From UBA2231 sp964415175 (GTDB lineage Bacteria > Elusimicrobiota > Elusimicrobia > Elusimicrobiales > UBA9959): a DNA stretch of 64,000 nt. The notes below the pieces were generated by a model. The model made no database searches. It was not told where the DNA came from and worked only from the letters and a program-made list of their open reading frames with translations. This document shows positions 1 through 8,505 of this stretch, one piece after another. Numbering within the stretch: position 1 is the first letter of the stretch; every line of letters starts with the position of its first letter. The position numbers and the translations under genes are program-made. The stretch lies in the NCBI GenBank assembly GCA_964415175.1, contig CAYPYG010000009.1, forward strand, positions 18,706-82,705, read 5' to 3'.

Positions 1-1
1 G

Positions 2-982
2 GCCCAGGCCGGCGTCGCCCTCGATTACAACCTTTTCTCCGGCATGCGCGATTACCTGGCCGCGAAGTCCGCCGGTCTGCGTTCGGAAGCCGCCGCGCTG
101 GCCCTGGCCCGCGCCAGGGAGGCCCTCTACCGCGACACGGCCCGGGCTTATGTGAACCTCTACGAGCTGGGCGCCGAGATCCGCATAAGGCGCGAGCAGC
201 TCAAAGTCGCCGAAGGACGGCTCAAGGAACTGGAATCCCGCGCGGCCATAGGCCGCAGCCGGCGCAGCGAAGTGGTGGAAGCCCGCGCCCGGCTGGCCCA
301 GGACGAGGCCTCGCTGCAGGCGGCCCTCTCCGACGAGGAAGGGGCGCGCTTCACTTTCGCCTTCATCACCGGCCTGGGAACGGGGCCGCGCCTGGCCGAA
401 CTGCCGGTCCCGCAGCCCGGGCCCGTCGGGAACTATCTCGCCCGGGCCGCCGGCCGCCGCGACGTGGCCGCCGCGCGCAAGGCCCTGGAGGCGGCCGAGA
501 GCGAAGCGAAGGCGGGAGACCGCCTTGTATGGCCTTCCCTGGACCTGTCCGCCGACTACTATCTCAAGCGCCCCTCTCCAAACGAGAAGAAGGACTGGGA
601 AGCGGCGCTCTCGCTGAAGTTCCCTTTCTATACGGGCGGCTACGCCTCAGCCGCGGCGGAGCAGTACCGCTCCCGGGCCGAGGCCGCGCGCCTGGACCTG
701 CGCCTGGCCGAAAGGCGGGCCGCCGACGAGGTCGGCCGGGCCCACTCCGCGCTGGCCCGCGCCATAGCCGTGGCCGATTCTCTCGATAAAGCCCTGGCTC
801 TGGCCCTGGAGAACTCGGAACTCCAGGCCGCCGATTATAAGAACGGCCTGGTCACCAATATCGACGTGCTCAACGCCCAGAATTCGGTGCTGCAGACCGC
901 TCTTTCGCTGGAGCAGGCCAGGGCCCGCGCGGCCTACGCCGCGGTGGAGCTGGAGATAGCCGCCGGCACGGAGAAGCAATGA
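2..982 (+). CDS. TolC-family outer membrane efflux channel, 5'-truncated by the window edge
   Basis: The reading frame is already open at base 2, and the residues before the first ATG at 44 (LDYNLFSGMRDYL) are the typical TolC-repeat continuation, so the ATG is internal and the true start lies outside the window. The visible part is mostly long alpha-helical, Ala/Leu/Glu/Arg-rich sequence, with a beta-strand-like stretch (WPSLDLSADYYL, ALSLKFPFYTGG) where the second repeat crosses the outer membrane. The stop TGA overlaps the ATG of the RND pump gene (ATGA), so the two are translationally coupled parts of one tripartite efflux system. The periplasmic adaptor is expected upstream. The substrate cannot be deduced. 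Confidence 0.88.
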   Translation, partial: AQAGVALDYNLFSGMRDYLAAKSAGLRSEAAALALARAREALYRDTARAYVNLYELGAEIRIRREQLKVAEGRLKELESRAAIGRSRRSEVVEARARLAQDEASLQAALSDEEGARFTFAFITGLGTGPRLAELPVPQPGPVGNYLARAAGRRDVAAARKALEAAESEAKAGDRLVWPSLDLSADYYLKRPSPNEKKDWEAALSLKFPFYTGGYASAAAEQYRSRAEAARLDLRLAERRAADEVGRAHSALARAIAVADSLDKALALALENSELQAADYKNGLVTNIDVLNAQNSVLQTALSLEQARARAAYAAVELEIAAGTEKQ

Positions 983-3900
983 CCCTTTCCGACCTTTCTA
1001 TAAAGCGCCCCGTCTTCGCCTGGATGATCATGGCCGGGCTGATAACCTTCGGCGCCATCGCCTTCTTCCGCATGGGCATCAGCCAGCTGCCCGACGTGGA
1101 CTATCCCGTGGTCAGCGTCAGCGTGGACCTCGAGGGCGCGGCCCCCGAGGTCATGGAGACGCAGGTCACCGACGTGCTCGAAGGCGCCGTGATGACCATC
1201 GCCGGCATACGCGACATTTCCTCGGTCTCGCGCCGCGGCTCGGCCCGCATCACGCTGGAGTTCGAGCTCGAGCACGACATAGACGACGCCATGCAGGAGG
1301 TTCAGGCCAAGGTGTCGCAGGCCCAGCGCCGCCTGCCGCGCGACATAGACCCGCCGATAGTCACCAAGACCAACCCCGAGGACCAGCCGATAATCTGGAT
1401 CGCGCTTTCCGGCGACAGGCCGCTCACCGACCTGATGAACTACACCAACGACGTGCTGCGCGACCAGCTCAGCATCATCGAGGGCGTGGGAGACGTGACG
1501 ATGGGCGGCTACACCGACCCGGCCCTGCGCGTCTGGCTGGACGCCGACAAGCTGGACGCGGCCCAACTGACCGTGACCGACATCATGAACGCCATCACGG
1601 CCCAGCACGCCGAGCAGCCCGCGGGCTACATAGACACGGGCAAGAAAGAGTTCAATGTCCGCGTCCTGGGCGAAGCGCCGACTCCCGAGGCCTTCTCCCG
1701 TATGGTCATACAGGCCCGCGGCGGCGCTGCCATCTGGCGCACCTACCGCATAGGCGACGTCGCGACGGTGGAGGACGGCCTGGACGACGTCCGCAGGATC
1801 GCGCGCAGCCAGGGCCAGAGGGCGGTGGGGCTGGGCGTCCGCAAGCAGCGCGGCGCCAACGCGGTCGCCACGGGGCGGATGGTCAAGGAGAAACTGGAAC
1901 TCATCAAGAAGGACCTGCCCGAGGGTATGAGGCTGGAGATAGTCAACGACGCCACCCGCTTCATCGAGGAATCCACCCACGAGCTCAACTTCACCCTGGT
2001 GCTCTCGGCCCTGCTCACCGCGGCCGCCTGCTGGCTGTTCCTCGGCTCCTGGTCCTCCACTCTCAATGTCCTGCTCGCCATACCCACTTCCATCGTCGGC
2101 GCCTTCATCGTGCTCTATTTCATGGGCTTCACGCTCAACACCTTCACGCTGCTGGGCCTGACGCTGGCCATCGGCATAGTGGTGGACGACGCGATAATGA
2201 TGCTCGAGAACATCGTGCGCCACAACGAGAAGGGGGAGGGCCGCGTGCGGGCGGCCATAGTCGGCGCGCGCGAGATGACCTTCCCGGCCATGGCCGCCTC
2301 GGTGGCCATCCTGGCCATCTTCATCCCGGTCATCTTCATGGAAGGCATCATCGGCAAGTTCTTCTTCCAGTTCGGCGTGACGATGACGGCCGCCGTCATG
2401 CTCTCGCTGCTGGAAGCCCTCACGCTGACCCCGATGCGCTGTTCGCAGTTCGTCACGGCCGAACGCACGCTCTGGATAGGCCGGGCGATAGACGCGCTGA
2501 TGGAGAAGGCCCGCCGCGGTTACGCGGCGCTGCTGCGGCGCCTGCTCGAGCGCCGCTGGACCGTCCTCGCCGCCGCCACGCTGGTCTTCGCCGCCTCGCT
2601 GTCGCTCATAAAGTTCATACCCAGTGAATTCTCTCCCGCCCAGGACCAGAGCCGTTTCCTGGTGCGCGTGCAGATGCCCGTCGGCACGGCCATGGACGTG
2701 ACCGCCAGGGCCATGGAAGAGGCCGAGAAATGGGCGCTGGCCCAGCCCAATATCCGCACCTTCATGGCCAATACCGGCGGCTTCGGCGGCGGTCAGGTCA
2801 ACCAGGGCATGATTATGGTGGCGATGAAACCCCCGGCCGAGCGCGTGCCGCTGCCGGGGGAGACGAGGCCGCCGACGCAGCAGGAGTTCATGCGCTACGC
2901 CCGCAAGCCGCTCAATTCCATACCCGGCGTGCGCCGCGTGGCCATACAGGACCCTTCGCTGGGCGGCTTCACGGCCCAGCGCGGCTTCCCGATAGAGTTC
3001 AGCCTGCGCGGCAAGGACTGGGAGCGGCTGGCCGAATACAGCGAACGGATGATGGAAGGGATGCGCGTCTCGGGCAAAATGAGCGACGTCGACACCGACT
3101 ACCAGGAAGGCATGCCCGAGGTGCGCGTGGTGCCCGACCGCGAGAAAGCGGCCGCGCGCGGCGTCAGCGTGGCCTCCATCGGCGACGCGGTCAACGCGAT
3201 GATAGGCGGCGTGCGCAGCGGCAAGTTCACGCGCGGCGGCAGGCGCTACGACGTGCGGGTGCAACTGCTCGACAAGGACCGCCGCGACGCGCGCGACATC
3301 AAGAAGATCTGGGTGCGCAACAACCGCGGCGAGGTGATAAGGCTTTCGGAAGTGGTCAGTATAGTCGAGAAACCCACGCTGCTCTCCATCTCGCGCAAGA
3401 ACCGCGAGCGCGCCATCGGCGTCTTCGCCAACGTGGCCGACGGCGCTTCGCAGGAGGAGGCGATAAAGGAAGTGCAGCGCCTCGCGAAGGAAATACTGCC
3501 GGAAGGGTACAAGGTCGTCTTCTCGGGCACTTCGAAAACCTTCCAGGATTCATTTAAGAGCCTCAACTTCGCGCTGGTGCTGGGCGTTTTCGTCGCCTAC
3601 ATGATACTCGCTTCGCAGTTCAACAGCTTCGTCCATCCCGTGACGGTGCTGCTGGCTCTTCCGTTCAGCGTGACCGGCGCCTTCATAGCGCTCAAACTCG
3701 GCGGCTATTCCCTGTCCATCTACAGCATGATAGGCATCATCCTGCTGATGGGCATCGTGAAGAAGAATTCCATACTGCTGGTGGATTTCACCAATCACCG
3801 CCGCCGCGACGGCGGGCTGGGCGTCAACGAGGCCCTGCTGGAGGCCTGCCCGATAAGGCTGCGGCCGATACTCATGACCTCTTTCGCCACCATAGCCGCA

Positions 3901-4119
3901 GCGATACCGCCGGCGTTGGGCTACGGCCCCGGCGCCGAGACGCGCATACCGATGGCGCTGGTGGTAATAGGCGGCGTGTTCTTCTCGACGCTGCTGACGC
4001 TGCTGGTGGTGCCCTGCGCCTACAGCCTGATGTCGAATCTCGAGAGCCGCCGGCACGAGGCCGCGCTCAAGACGGCGCTCAAGGAGCTCGACGAGGCGGG
4101 GGAAGAGGGGAAAGTTTAA
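979..4119 (+). CDS. RND (HAE1/AcrB-type) inner-membrane efflux pump
   Basis: Full-length 1046-residue resistance-nodulation-division permease, the usual AcrB/MexB size. The N-terminus LSIKRPVFAWMIM is the classic HAE1 opening. Two large periplasmic loops each follow a first transmembrane helix, and helix 4 carries the proton-relay pair Asp403-Asp404 in GIVVDDAIMMLENI. A second set of helices starts near residue 870 (FALVLGVFVAYMILASQF). It exports hydrophobic compounds using proton motive force together with the TolC protein encoded just upstream, with which its start codon overlaps. The family exports drugs, bile-like detergents or lipids; the substrate here is unknown. Its stop codon overlaps that of the convergent hydrolase gene. 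Confidence 0.95.
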   Translation: MTLSDLSIKRPVFAWMIMAGLITFGAIAFFRMGISQLPDVDYPVVSVSVDLEGAAPEVMETQVTDVLEGAVMTIAGIRDISSVSRRGSARITLEFELEHDIDDAMQEVQAKVSQAQRRLPRDIDPPIVTKTNPEDQPIIWIALSGDRPLTDLMNYTNDVLRDQLSIIEGVGDVTMGGYTDPALRVWLDADKLDAAQLTVTDIMNAITAQHAEQPAGYIDTGKKEFNVRVLGEAPTPEAFSRMVIQARGGAAIWRTYRIGDVATVEDGLDDVRRIARSQGQRAVGLGVRKQRGANAVATGRMVKEKLELIKKDLPEGMRLEIVNDATRFIEESTHELNFTLVLSALLTAAACWLFLGSWSSTLNVLLAIPTSIVGAFIVLYFMGFTLNTFTLLGLTLAIGIVVDDAIMMLENIVRHNEKGEGRVRAAIVGAREMTFPAMAASVAILAIFIPVIFMEGIIGKFFFQFGVTMTAAVMLSLLEALTLTPMRCSQFVTAERTLWIGRAIDALMEKARRGYAALLRRLLERRWTVLAAATLVFAASLSLIKFIPSEFSPAQDQSRFLVRVQMPVGTAMDVTARAMEEAEKWALAQPNIRTFMANTGGFGGGQVNQGMIMVAMKPPAERVPLPGETRPPTQQEFMRYARKPLNSIPGVRRVAIQDPSLGGFTAQRGFPIEFSLRGKDWERLAEYSERMMEGMRVSGKMSDVDTDYQEGMPEVRVVPDREKAAARGVSVASIGDAVNAMIGGVRSGKFTRGGRRYDVRVQLLDKDRRDARDIKKIWVRNNRGEVIRLSEVVSIVEKPTLLSISRKNRERAIGVFANVADGASQEEAIKEVQRLAKEILPEGYKVVFSGTSKTFQDSFKSLNFALVLGVFVAYMILASQFNSFVHPVTVLLALPFSVTGAFIALKLGGYSLSIYSMIGIILLMGIVKKNSILLVDFTNHRRRDGGLGVNEALLEACPIRLRPILMTSFATIAAAIPPALGYGPGAETRIPMALVVIGGVFFSTLLTLLVVPCAYSLMSNLESRRHEAALKTALKELDEAGEEGKV

Positions 4120-4934
4120 AGGCCGGAGAGGAAGTCCAGCAGCCGCGGCCGGAATTCCGAACCGTGGACGCCGAAGGCGTCTATATGGTCCGATGGGGTG
4201 TTCCAGAAAACTTTCGGCTCCGGCGCGGCTTCGAAAAGTTTCCTGCCCTGGGAATAAGGGACCGTGGGGTCCTTCTCCGAGTGGATGAAGACCTTGGGGC
4301 AGTTTATCCGGCCGATGCTTTCCGACGGGGGATGGGCCCCGCTGACGGCCACGGCCGGCAGCCAGGCGAACGGCCAGGCGTACCAGCGGTCCAGCAGCAC
4401 CTGCCTCCCGACTCCCCTGTACGAATGGAAAGTTCCCTCCAGCACCATCGCCAGCGGCTTGAAGCCGGATTCGCCGACGGCGGCCACGGCCACCGCGCCG
4501 CCCAGGCTCTGGCCTAAAATTATCATTCTGTCCGGCGAAGCGCCGGGCAACTTGAGAGCGTGCGCCAGCGCGGCCTTGCCGTCCATTACCACGCCTTCGA
4601 GGGTAGGCCGGCCGCCGGAAGCGCCGTAACCCCTGTAATCGAATATGAAGACGCTATAGCCCTCGCCGGACAGCCAGGCCGAATAAGGGTAATGAGTGGT
4701 CATGTTCCGCGCGTTGCCGTGGAAGTGCACGACGGTGCCCTTGGGCGCGCCGGCGGGGGGGAAGTAAAGGCCGGTCAGCGGGGTGCCGTCGAGCGACTCG
4801 AACTTTATCGTTTCGTACTTGTAGCCGAGGTGCGCCGGATCGGAATGGGCGGCGCGCGTCGGCTGGAAGAACAGGTGTGTGCACCCGCCCAGCATCCCCG
4901 CCGCCAGCAACACCGCCGCTCTGACCTTTCGCAT
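4116..4934 (-). CDS. lipoprotein alpha/beta hydrolase (serine aminopeptidase / BEM46-like)
   Basis: Alpha/beta-hydrolase fold protein of 272 residues. The start at 4934 is chosen because it gives a clean lipoprotein signal, with lipobox LGGC and Cys18, and because a TATAAT hexamer ends six bases upstream. The upstream extension to 4979 has no such support. Visible fold landmarks are the oxyanion strand VVHFHGNARNM, the FIFDYRGYGASGG loop, the nucleophile elbow GQSLGG, and a C-terminal SDHIDAF that can supply the catalytic His. It is probably anchored in an envelope membrane and hydrolyses an ester or amide of unknown identity. It converges on the RND gene with overlapping stop codons. Confidence 0.85.
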   Translation of the reverse strand: MRKVRAAVLLAAGMLGGCTHLFFQPTRAAHSDPAHLGYKYETIKFESLDGTPLTGLYFPPAGAPKGTVVHFHGNARNMTTHYPYSAWLSGEGYSVFIFDYRGYGASGGRPTLEGVVMDGKAALAHALKLPGASPDRMIILGQSLGGAVAVAAVGESGFKPLAMVLEGTFHSYRGVGRQVLLDRWYAWPFAWLPAVAVSGAHPPSESIGRINCPKVFIHSEKDPTVPYSQGRKLFEAAPEPKVFWNTPSDHIDAFGVHGSEFRPRLLDFLSGL

Positions 4935-4940
4935 ATCTAC

Positions 4941-4946
4941 ATTATA
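4941..4946 (-). promoter_or_regulatory. -10 element of a probable leaderless promoter (hydrolase)
   Basis: TATAAT on the minus strand, followed by exactly six bases and then the ATG at 4934. With the usual 6-7 base spacing the transcript would begin at the start codon. No Shine-Dalgarno is present. Confidence 0.6.
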
Positions 4947-4958
4947 CTTTCTCGCAGT

Positions 4959-5114
4959 CCCGCTTTCATCGGGAGACAATGGGGGTGGCGGCGGATTCGC
5001 GGAGAAAAACCGTCCGGAGCCGCGAGCTTGCGTAAGCGCGAGCGGCGAGGGTCGGAAGCGCGCGCACGGTGTGCGCGACGCTGTTTTTTCGGAGCGAACC
5101 GCCGACAGGACCCC
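4959..5114 (+). repeat. structured intergenic repeat element, complete copy 1
   Basis: A 156-nt intergenic element; its first part recurs almost unchanged at 63935-64000. It opens with a small CCCG/CGGG hairpin. The body is closed by a long stem built from GGGGT(4982-4986)/ACCCC(5110-5114), CGGCGG(4989-4994)/CCGCCG(5099-5104), TTCGC(4996-5000)/GCGAA(5094-5098) and AAAAAC(5005-5010)/GTTTTT(5083-5088). Inside are a GCTT-GCGT-AAGC hairpin within CCGC/GCGG, and an 11-bp hairpin AGCG+CGCGCAC / GTGCGCG+CGCT (5057-5082, one bulged A). The orientation is opposite to both flanking genes. It could be a MITE/REP-like element or a small structured RNA. A short frame (ATG at 4979, 18 codons) also runs through it. 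Confidence 0.7.
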
Positions 5115-5145
5115 GATAGTTATTCAAGAAAGCGGGGAAAAATGG

Positions 5146-7089
5146 TCAGGGCGGGAAGACGAAGTGGTGGAAGTAGAGGCCGAGCTCGCGGTAGTCGTCG
5201 CCGCGCCAGGCGAATTCGGCGCGCAGGGAGTCGCCGCGGGAAAGCTTTAAAGAGGCGGCGGCCGTGCCGGCCCATAGCGGCCGGGAGTCGCCGAAAGCGT
5301 AGCCGAGATAGCGGGCTTCGAGCAGCCCGCGGAAAGCGCCGCGCGAGGCCAGCAGGCCGGCCTTGAGCCCGCCGCCCAGCCGCCAGTTCTCCCGCAGTAC
5401 GCCGCCGAAAGCCGTATCCGCCTCGGCCATCGCGTACCAGAGCTGCCGCACCGGCCCGTCCCATTCGGCCGCCAGCCCCGCCCCTGCGTTCATCGCCCAG
5501 ACCGTCGAGCGGCCGGCCTCGCGGCCGGTCTCAGGCGCCTGCTCGATACCCGCGGCTATGCCCCAGGACTGCCGCCGCACCCAGTCGTCCCAGGGATTGA
5601 GGCTCATGACCTGCGCCAGCCGGGCCTGCTGGACGAAAAGGCGGCTCTCGTTCTTGTCGTAGCGCAGTTTAAGGGAACCCATCTCCAGCGCCGCGTCGGG
5701 CAGGTAGCCCTCGGGATCGTCGAGCAGGTCCTGCAGGGCGAAGCGGGCCTGGAGTTCATAGGCCGGGCCCTTCTCGTGCGATACCAGGCCGACGCCCAGC
5801 CGCGTGCTCTCGTGCGAGGCCATTATCGAAGCCGGGCGGGCCGGGACACCGGGGAAGGTGTTCTGCGGGCCCAGGGCGGCCCTGGCGGCCAGCAGCGGAT
5901 CCGTGCGGCCGTCGAGTTCCTTCTGGTCTATCTTCCGGGCGTGGTAGCGCCAGTTGAGGTAGTCGGCGGCCAGTTCGAGCACCGGGGCCTTGAGCGCGGG
6001 GTGCACCGGGGCCAGGCGGGCCAGTTCCGCCTCCTGGTCGCCGCGCGCCAGCTCCAGCACCGAGTCGCGCTGGGCGGGGGACAGCTGCGCGCGTTTCCAC
6101 TCCACCGTTTTCCAGAGCGAAGGCCGCCAGACCGGCTCGGCGGCGGGAGAGGCCGCGATCACGGCCCGGGCCGTATCCGAAGGTATCACCCAGAAATGGA
6201 ACCGGCGCGCCAGGTCCAGCTCCGGCTTGGCGATATCGAGCAGCGGCAGCAGCTGCCAGGAGCAGTTGCGCGTGAAGAAAAGATAGGGGAAGGAGGCCTT
6301 GCCCAGCTCCCAGGCGTGGCGCAGCAGGCGGTCTATCTCCTCGTCGGTGAAGTTAAGAGGGAACTCCCAGAGGTCGCGGTTCTCGATATTGCGGTATTCC
6401 TGTATCTTGAGGTAATAGGGGATGGTGGAGAACTGGCCGGGATAGGCGCCGACGAGGCCTTTGAGCGCGTAAAGGAGGCCGCCCCTGTCGTCCGTGGTGG
6501 CAGCGTAATTTATTGTGTAGTCCAGCAGGTCCGCGCCGGCCCCGCCCCGGGTGTGCAGCCGCAGGAAGGTGTGGCCGTAAAGCGTGGAGGGATTGTTGAG
6601 ATAGCCCGCCGCGAAGAGCAGGCTGACCTTGTCGATGTCTAGCCGGGACCGCCAGCTTTCGTATTTCGGACAGACCGGCGCGGGGAATTCCTCCGCCGGA
6701 AGGCGCAGCGCGGCCCGCAGCCAGCGGTAGCGTTCGGGGAAAGCGCAGGCGGGAGCCTCATCGGCCACGCCCTCGTAAAAGAGCCCGTCGATCGCCGCCT
6801 CCAGCTCCAGGCGGGGATTTATGCGCCCCCACCTGGACAGGAAGAACTTCGGATTATTGCAGGGGCTCTGGGTCCCGCCGAAGAGACCGTCCTCGTAGTA
6901 AAGGAGCCTGCGCCAGCCCGTGGCCTCCCAGAGCTCCGCCTCGAGCGCGGCCTCCCGCAGGGCCAGGCGGCGCAGTTCCCGTTGCGGGGTCAGGGCGGAG
7001 GCGCAGAGGGGGAAGAGGAAGGGGAGGAGGAGAAAAAGAGAACGGACCGGGCTCGTGCTGGCCCCGGTCCGTTCTGCTGCCTTCATCAA
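5146..7089 (-). CDS. DUF4105 (Lnb N-terminal periplasmic domain) exported protein with beta-barrel-like C-terminus
   Basis: A 647-residue protein with an N-terminal signal sequence (SLFLLLPFLFPLCASA), then a DUF4105-type domain containing the family's hallmarks: NPKFFLSRWGR, the YLNNPSTLYGHTFLRLH stretch with conserved Asn/His, and the FTRNCSWQLLPLL segment with conserved Asn-Cys. The last 200 residues alternate hydrophobic and polar positions and end in an aromatic (FHHFVFPP), suggesting an outer-membrane barrel. The family's catalytic role is poorly defined; the His/Cys pattern recalls papain-like NlpC-type enzymes. ATGs at 7089 and 7086 are both possible and neither has a good Shine-Dalgarno. 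The gene starts just past the restored stop of the DUF3015 gene and is probably co-transcribed with it. Confidence 0.8.
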   Translation of the reverse strand: MMKAAERTGASTSPVRSLFLLLPFLFPLCASALTPQRELRRLALREAALEAELWEATGWRRLLYYEDGLFGGTQSPCNNPKFFLSRWGRINPRLELEAAIDGLFYEGVADEAPACAFPERYRWLRAALRLPAEEFPAPVCPKYESWRSRLDIDKVSLLFAAGYLNNPSTLYGHTFLRLHTRGGAGADLLDYTINYAATTDDRGGLLYALKGLVGAYPGQFSTIPYYLKIQEYRNIENRDLWEFPLNFTDEEIDRLLRHAWELGKASFPYLFFTRNCSWQLLPLLDIAKPELDLARRFHFWVIPSDTARAVIAASPAAEPVWRPSLWKTVEWKRAQLSPAQRDSVLELARGDQEAELARLAPVHPALKAPVLELAADYLNWRYHARKIDQKELDGRTDPLLAARAALGPQNTFPGVPARPASIMASHESTRLGVGLVSHEKGPAYELQARFALQDLLDDPEGYLPDAALEMGSLKLRYDKNESRLFVQQARLAQVMSLNPWDDWVRRQSWGIAAGIEQAPETGREAGRSTVWAMNAGAGLAAEWDGPVRQLWYAMAEADTAFGGVLRENWRLGGGLKAGLLASRGAFRGLLEARYLGYAFGDSRPLWAGTAAASLKLSRGDSLRAEFAWRGDDYRELGLYFHHFVFPP

Positions 7090-7101
7090 GCTACGCCGTT
7101 A

Positions 7102-7550
7102 TCAGATAACGGGAACGAGCTTGTTGATGGCGCTGACGGCGGTCTTCGCGTCGTTGGCGGCGAAGATCGTCGTATAGTTCTTCTGCAGCAGCTGCGAGAA
7201 CTGCCAGGCGTTCTCTGCGGGGTGTACCCGTAGAGAACGGCCAGGCTGTTGACGTACTCGCCCTTGCCCGCCGCGGCGTCGCGGGACAGGTCCTTGTAGT
7301 TGGCCTCGATGAACGACTCGCGGGCCATGCTCAGTTTGACCATGCCCTCGGCGTTGCAGTTCGAGGTGCCGAACGTGATGCCGAAGGTCTGGCTGCCGAA
7401 GGTCCCGTTGGTGGTGGCCGCGAGGATCTGGGTCATGTCGTTCTTCTGGAACGCCAGGCTGCCCAGGCCGCAGCCGGCGCTGCCGTAATCGGCGGCGAAG
7501 GCGGCGGAACTGAAGGACAGTGCTATTACCGTCGCTAGTATTTTTTTCAT
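7102..7550 (-). CDS. DUF3015-like small secreted protein, interrupted by a -1 frameshift
   Basis: The gene starts at 7550 with a signal peptide (MKKILATVIALSFSSAAFA) after a good Shine-Dalgarno (GGAGGG, five bases upstream). The mature part GCGLGSLAFQ...QILAATTNGTFGSQTFGITFGTSNC matches DUF3015-type secreted proteins. After VLYGYTP the frame turns into Arg/Ser/Pro-rich nonsense. Adding one C to the C4 run (GGGG at 7219-7222 on the plus strand) restores AENAWQFSQLLQKNYTTIF and a natural end (KLVPVI, stop at 7102). As given, the broken frame runs on to 7086 and overlaps the next gene. A sequencing or assembly deletion is the simplest explanation. Function unknown. Confidence 0.72.
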
Positions 7551-7593
7551 TAATTCCCTCCCTCTATCTCTGCTGACTGAACTACCCGTCTGA

Positions 7594-7623
7594 ATTCTGC
7601 CACTAATACGCCCGGCGTGTCAA
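7594..7623 (-). promoter_or_regulatory. sigma-70-type promoter of the DUF3015 gene
   Basis: On the minus strand TTGACA (7618-7623) is followed after 18 bases by CAGAAT (7594-7599). The hexamers and spacing fit a housekeeping promoter, leaving a leader of about 35-40 nt that contains the Shine-Dalgarno. Confidence 0.45.
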
Positions 7624-7629
7624 ACTTCC

Positions 7630-8505
7630 TCAATGAAGGCCGATGCGGCAGTTGTGCTCCCTGGAATACTTCTCCAGGGCGCCGCGCTCCATTTCGCGGT
7701 AGGCGGCGGTGCGCTTCATCAGCTGGTCGAAGTTCACCTGGTGGGCGTCGAACATCGGTCCGTCGACGCAGGCGAACCTGGGCTTGCCGCCCACTTCGAC
7801 GCGGCAGCCGCCGCACATCCCCGTGCCGTCGAGCATGATCGGGTTGAGGCTGGCGAAGGTCGGCGTACCGTGCGGGCGGGAGGTCTCGCCGACGAATTTC
7901 ATCATGATTATGGGGCCTATCGTGAAGATGGCGTCCGGGCCTTTCCCGGCGGCGTAGAGTTCCTTCATCGCGTCGGTGACCAGGCCTTTCTTCCCGGCCG
8001 AGCCGTCGTCGGTGGTGACCATGACCTCGCCGAGCCCGGCCATCTCCTTCTCCAGTATCAGCAGGTCCTTCGAGCGGGCGCCGAGTATGGAGACGACCTT
8101 GTTCCCGGCATCCTTATAAGCTTTCGCTATGGGATAGAGCTCGGCTATGCCCACCCCGCCGCCCACGCCCAGCACGGTGCCCCATCTCTTCATCTCGACC
8201 GGGGTGCCCAGCGGGCCGGCCACGTCTGCGAAGGAGTCGCCGGCCTTCATCGCGTTCATCTGCGCGGTGCTCTTGCCTATGGCCTGTATAATGACGGTCA
8301 CGGTGCCGTTCTCCGGGCTCCAGTCCACCAGCGTGACGGGTATGCGCTCGCCGCCCTCGCCCGCACGGAGGATGACGAAGTGTCCGGCTTTCGCCTTGGC
8401 GGCGATCAGCGGCGCGTAGATCACGTGCCTGGAGATGGAAGGGGAGAGTTCGGTCTTCCCGATGATCCTGTAAAGTCCTTCGGTGGAATAGATATCGCGG
8501 TTCAT
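7630..8505 (-). CDS. nfnA: NfnA-like subunit: FAD/NAD-binding and [2Fe-2S] subunit of NADH-dependent ferredoxin:NADP+ oxidoreductase
   Basis: A 291-residue ferredoxin-NADP reductase-type protein: N-terminal FAD-binding barrel (AGHFVILRAGEGGERIPVT), NAD-binding motif VGGGVGIAELYPIAKA, and C-terminal Cys cluster MCGGCRVEVGG...FACVDGP that binds a [2Fe-2S] cluster. It belongs to the sulfide dehydrogenase / NfnA / dihydroorotate dehydrogenase electron-transfer family. Its start overlaps the stop of the GltA-like gene (ATGA), so the pair encodes a stable heterodimer. NfnAB-type enzymes bifurcate electrons of two NADPH between ferredoxin and NAD+, or run in reverse. A sulfide dehydrogenase (SudAB) assignment cannot be excluded from sequence alone. 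Confidence 0.88.
   Translation of the reverse strand: MNRDIYSTEGLYRIIGKTELSPSISRHVIYAPLIAAKAKAGHFVILRAGEGGERIPVTLVDWSPENGTVTVIIQAIGKSTAQMNAMKAGDSFADVAGPLGTPVEMKRWGTVLGVGGGVGIAELYPIAKAYKDAGNKVVSILGARSKDLLILEKEMAGLGEVMVTTDDGSAGKKGLVTDAMKELYAAGKGPDAIFTIGPIIMMKFVGETSRPHGTPTFASLNPIMLDGTGMCGGCRVEVGGKPRFACVDGPMFDAHQVNFDQLMKRTAAYREMERGALEKYSREHNCRIGLH

Noticed and set aside
934..3264. Long antisense open frames such as 776 codons opposite the RND gene and 1449 codons at 10425-14774
   Set aside because: They mirror highly conserved plus-strand genes in a GC-rich genome with third-position bias, and their composition (His/Gly/Arg/Ala-rich) matches no protein family.
4979..5035. 18-codon ORF in the repeat element as a small protein gene
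   Set aside because: No Shine-Dalgarno, and the bases are already explained by stem pairing. Kept only as a note because the frame is identical in the visible part of both copies.
7210..7225. Programmed frameshifting in the DUF3015 gene
   Set aside because: No slippery heptamer with downstream structure is evident, and two other genes show the same one-C deficit, so a deletion or sequencing error is simpler.
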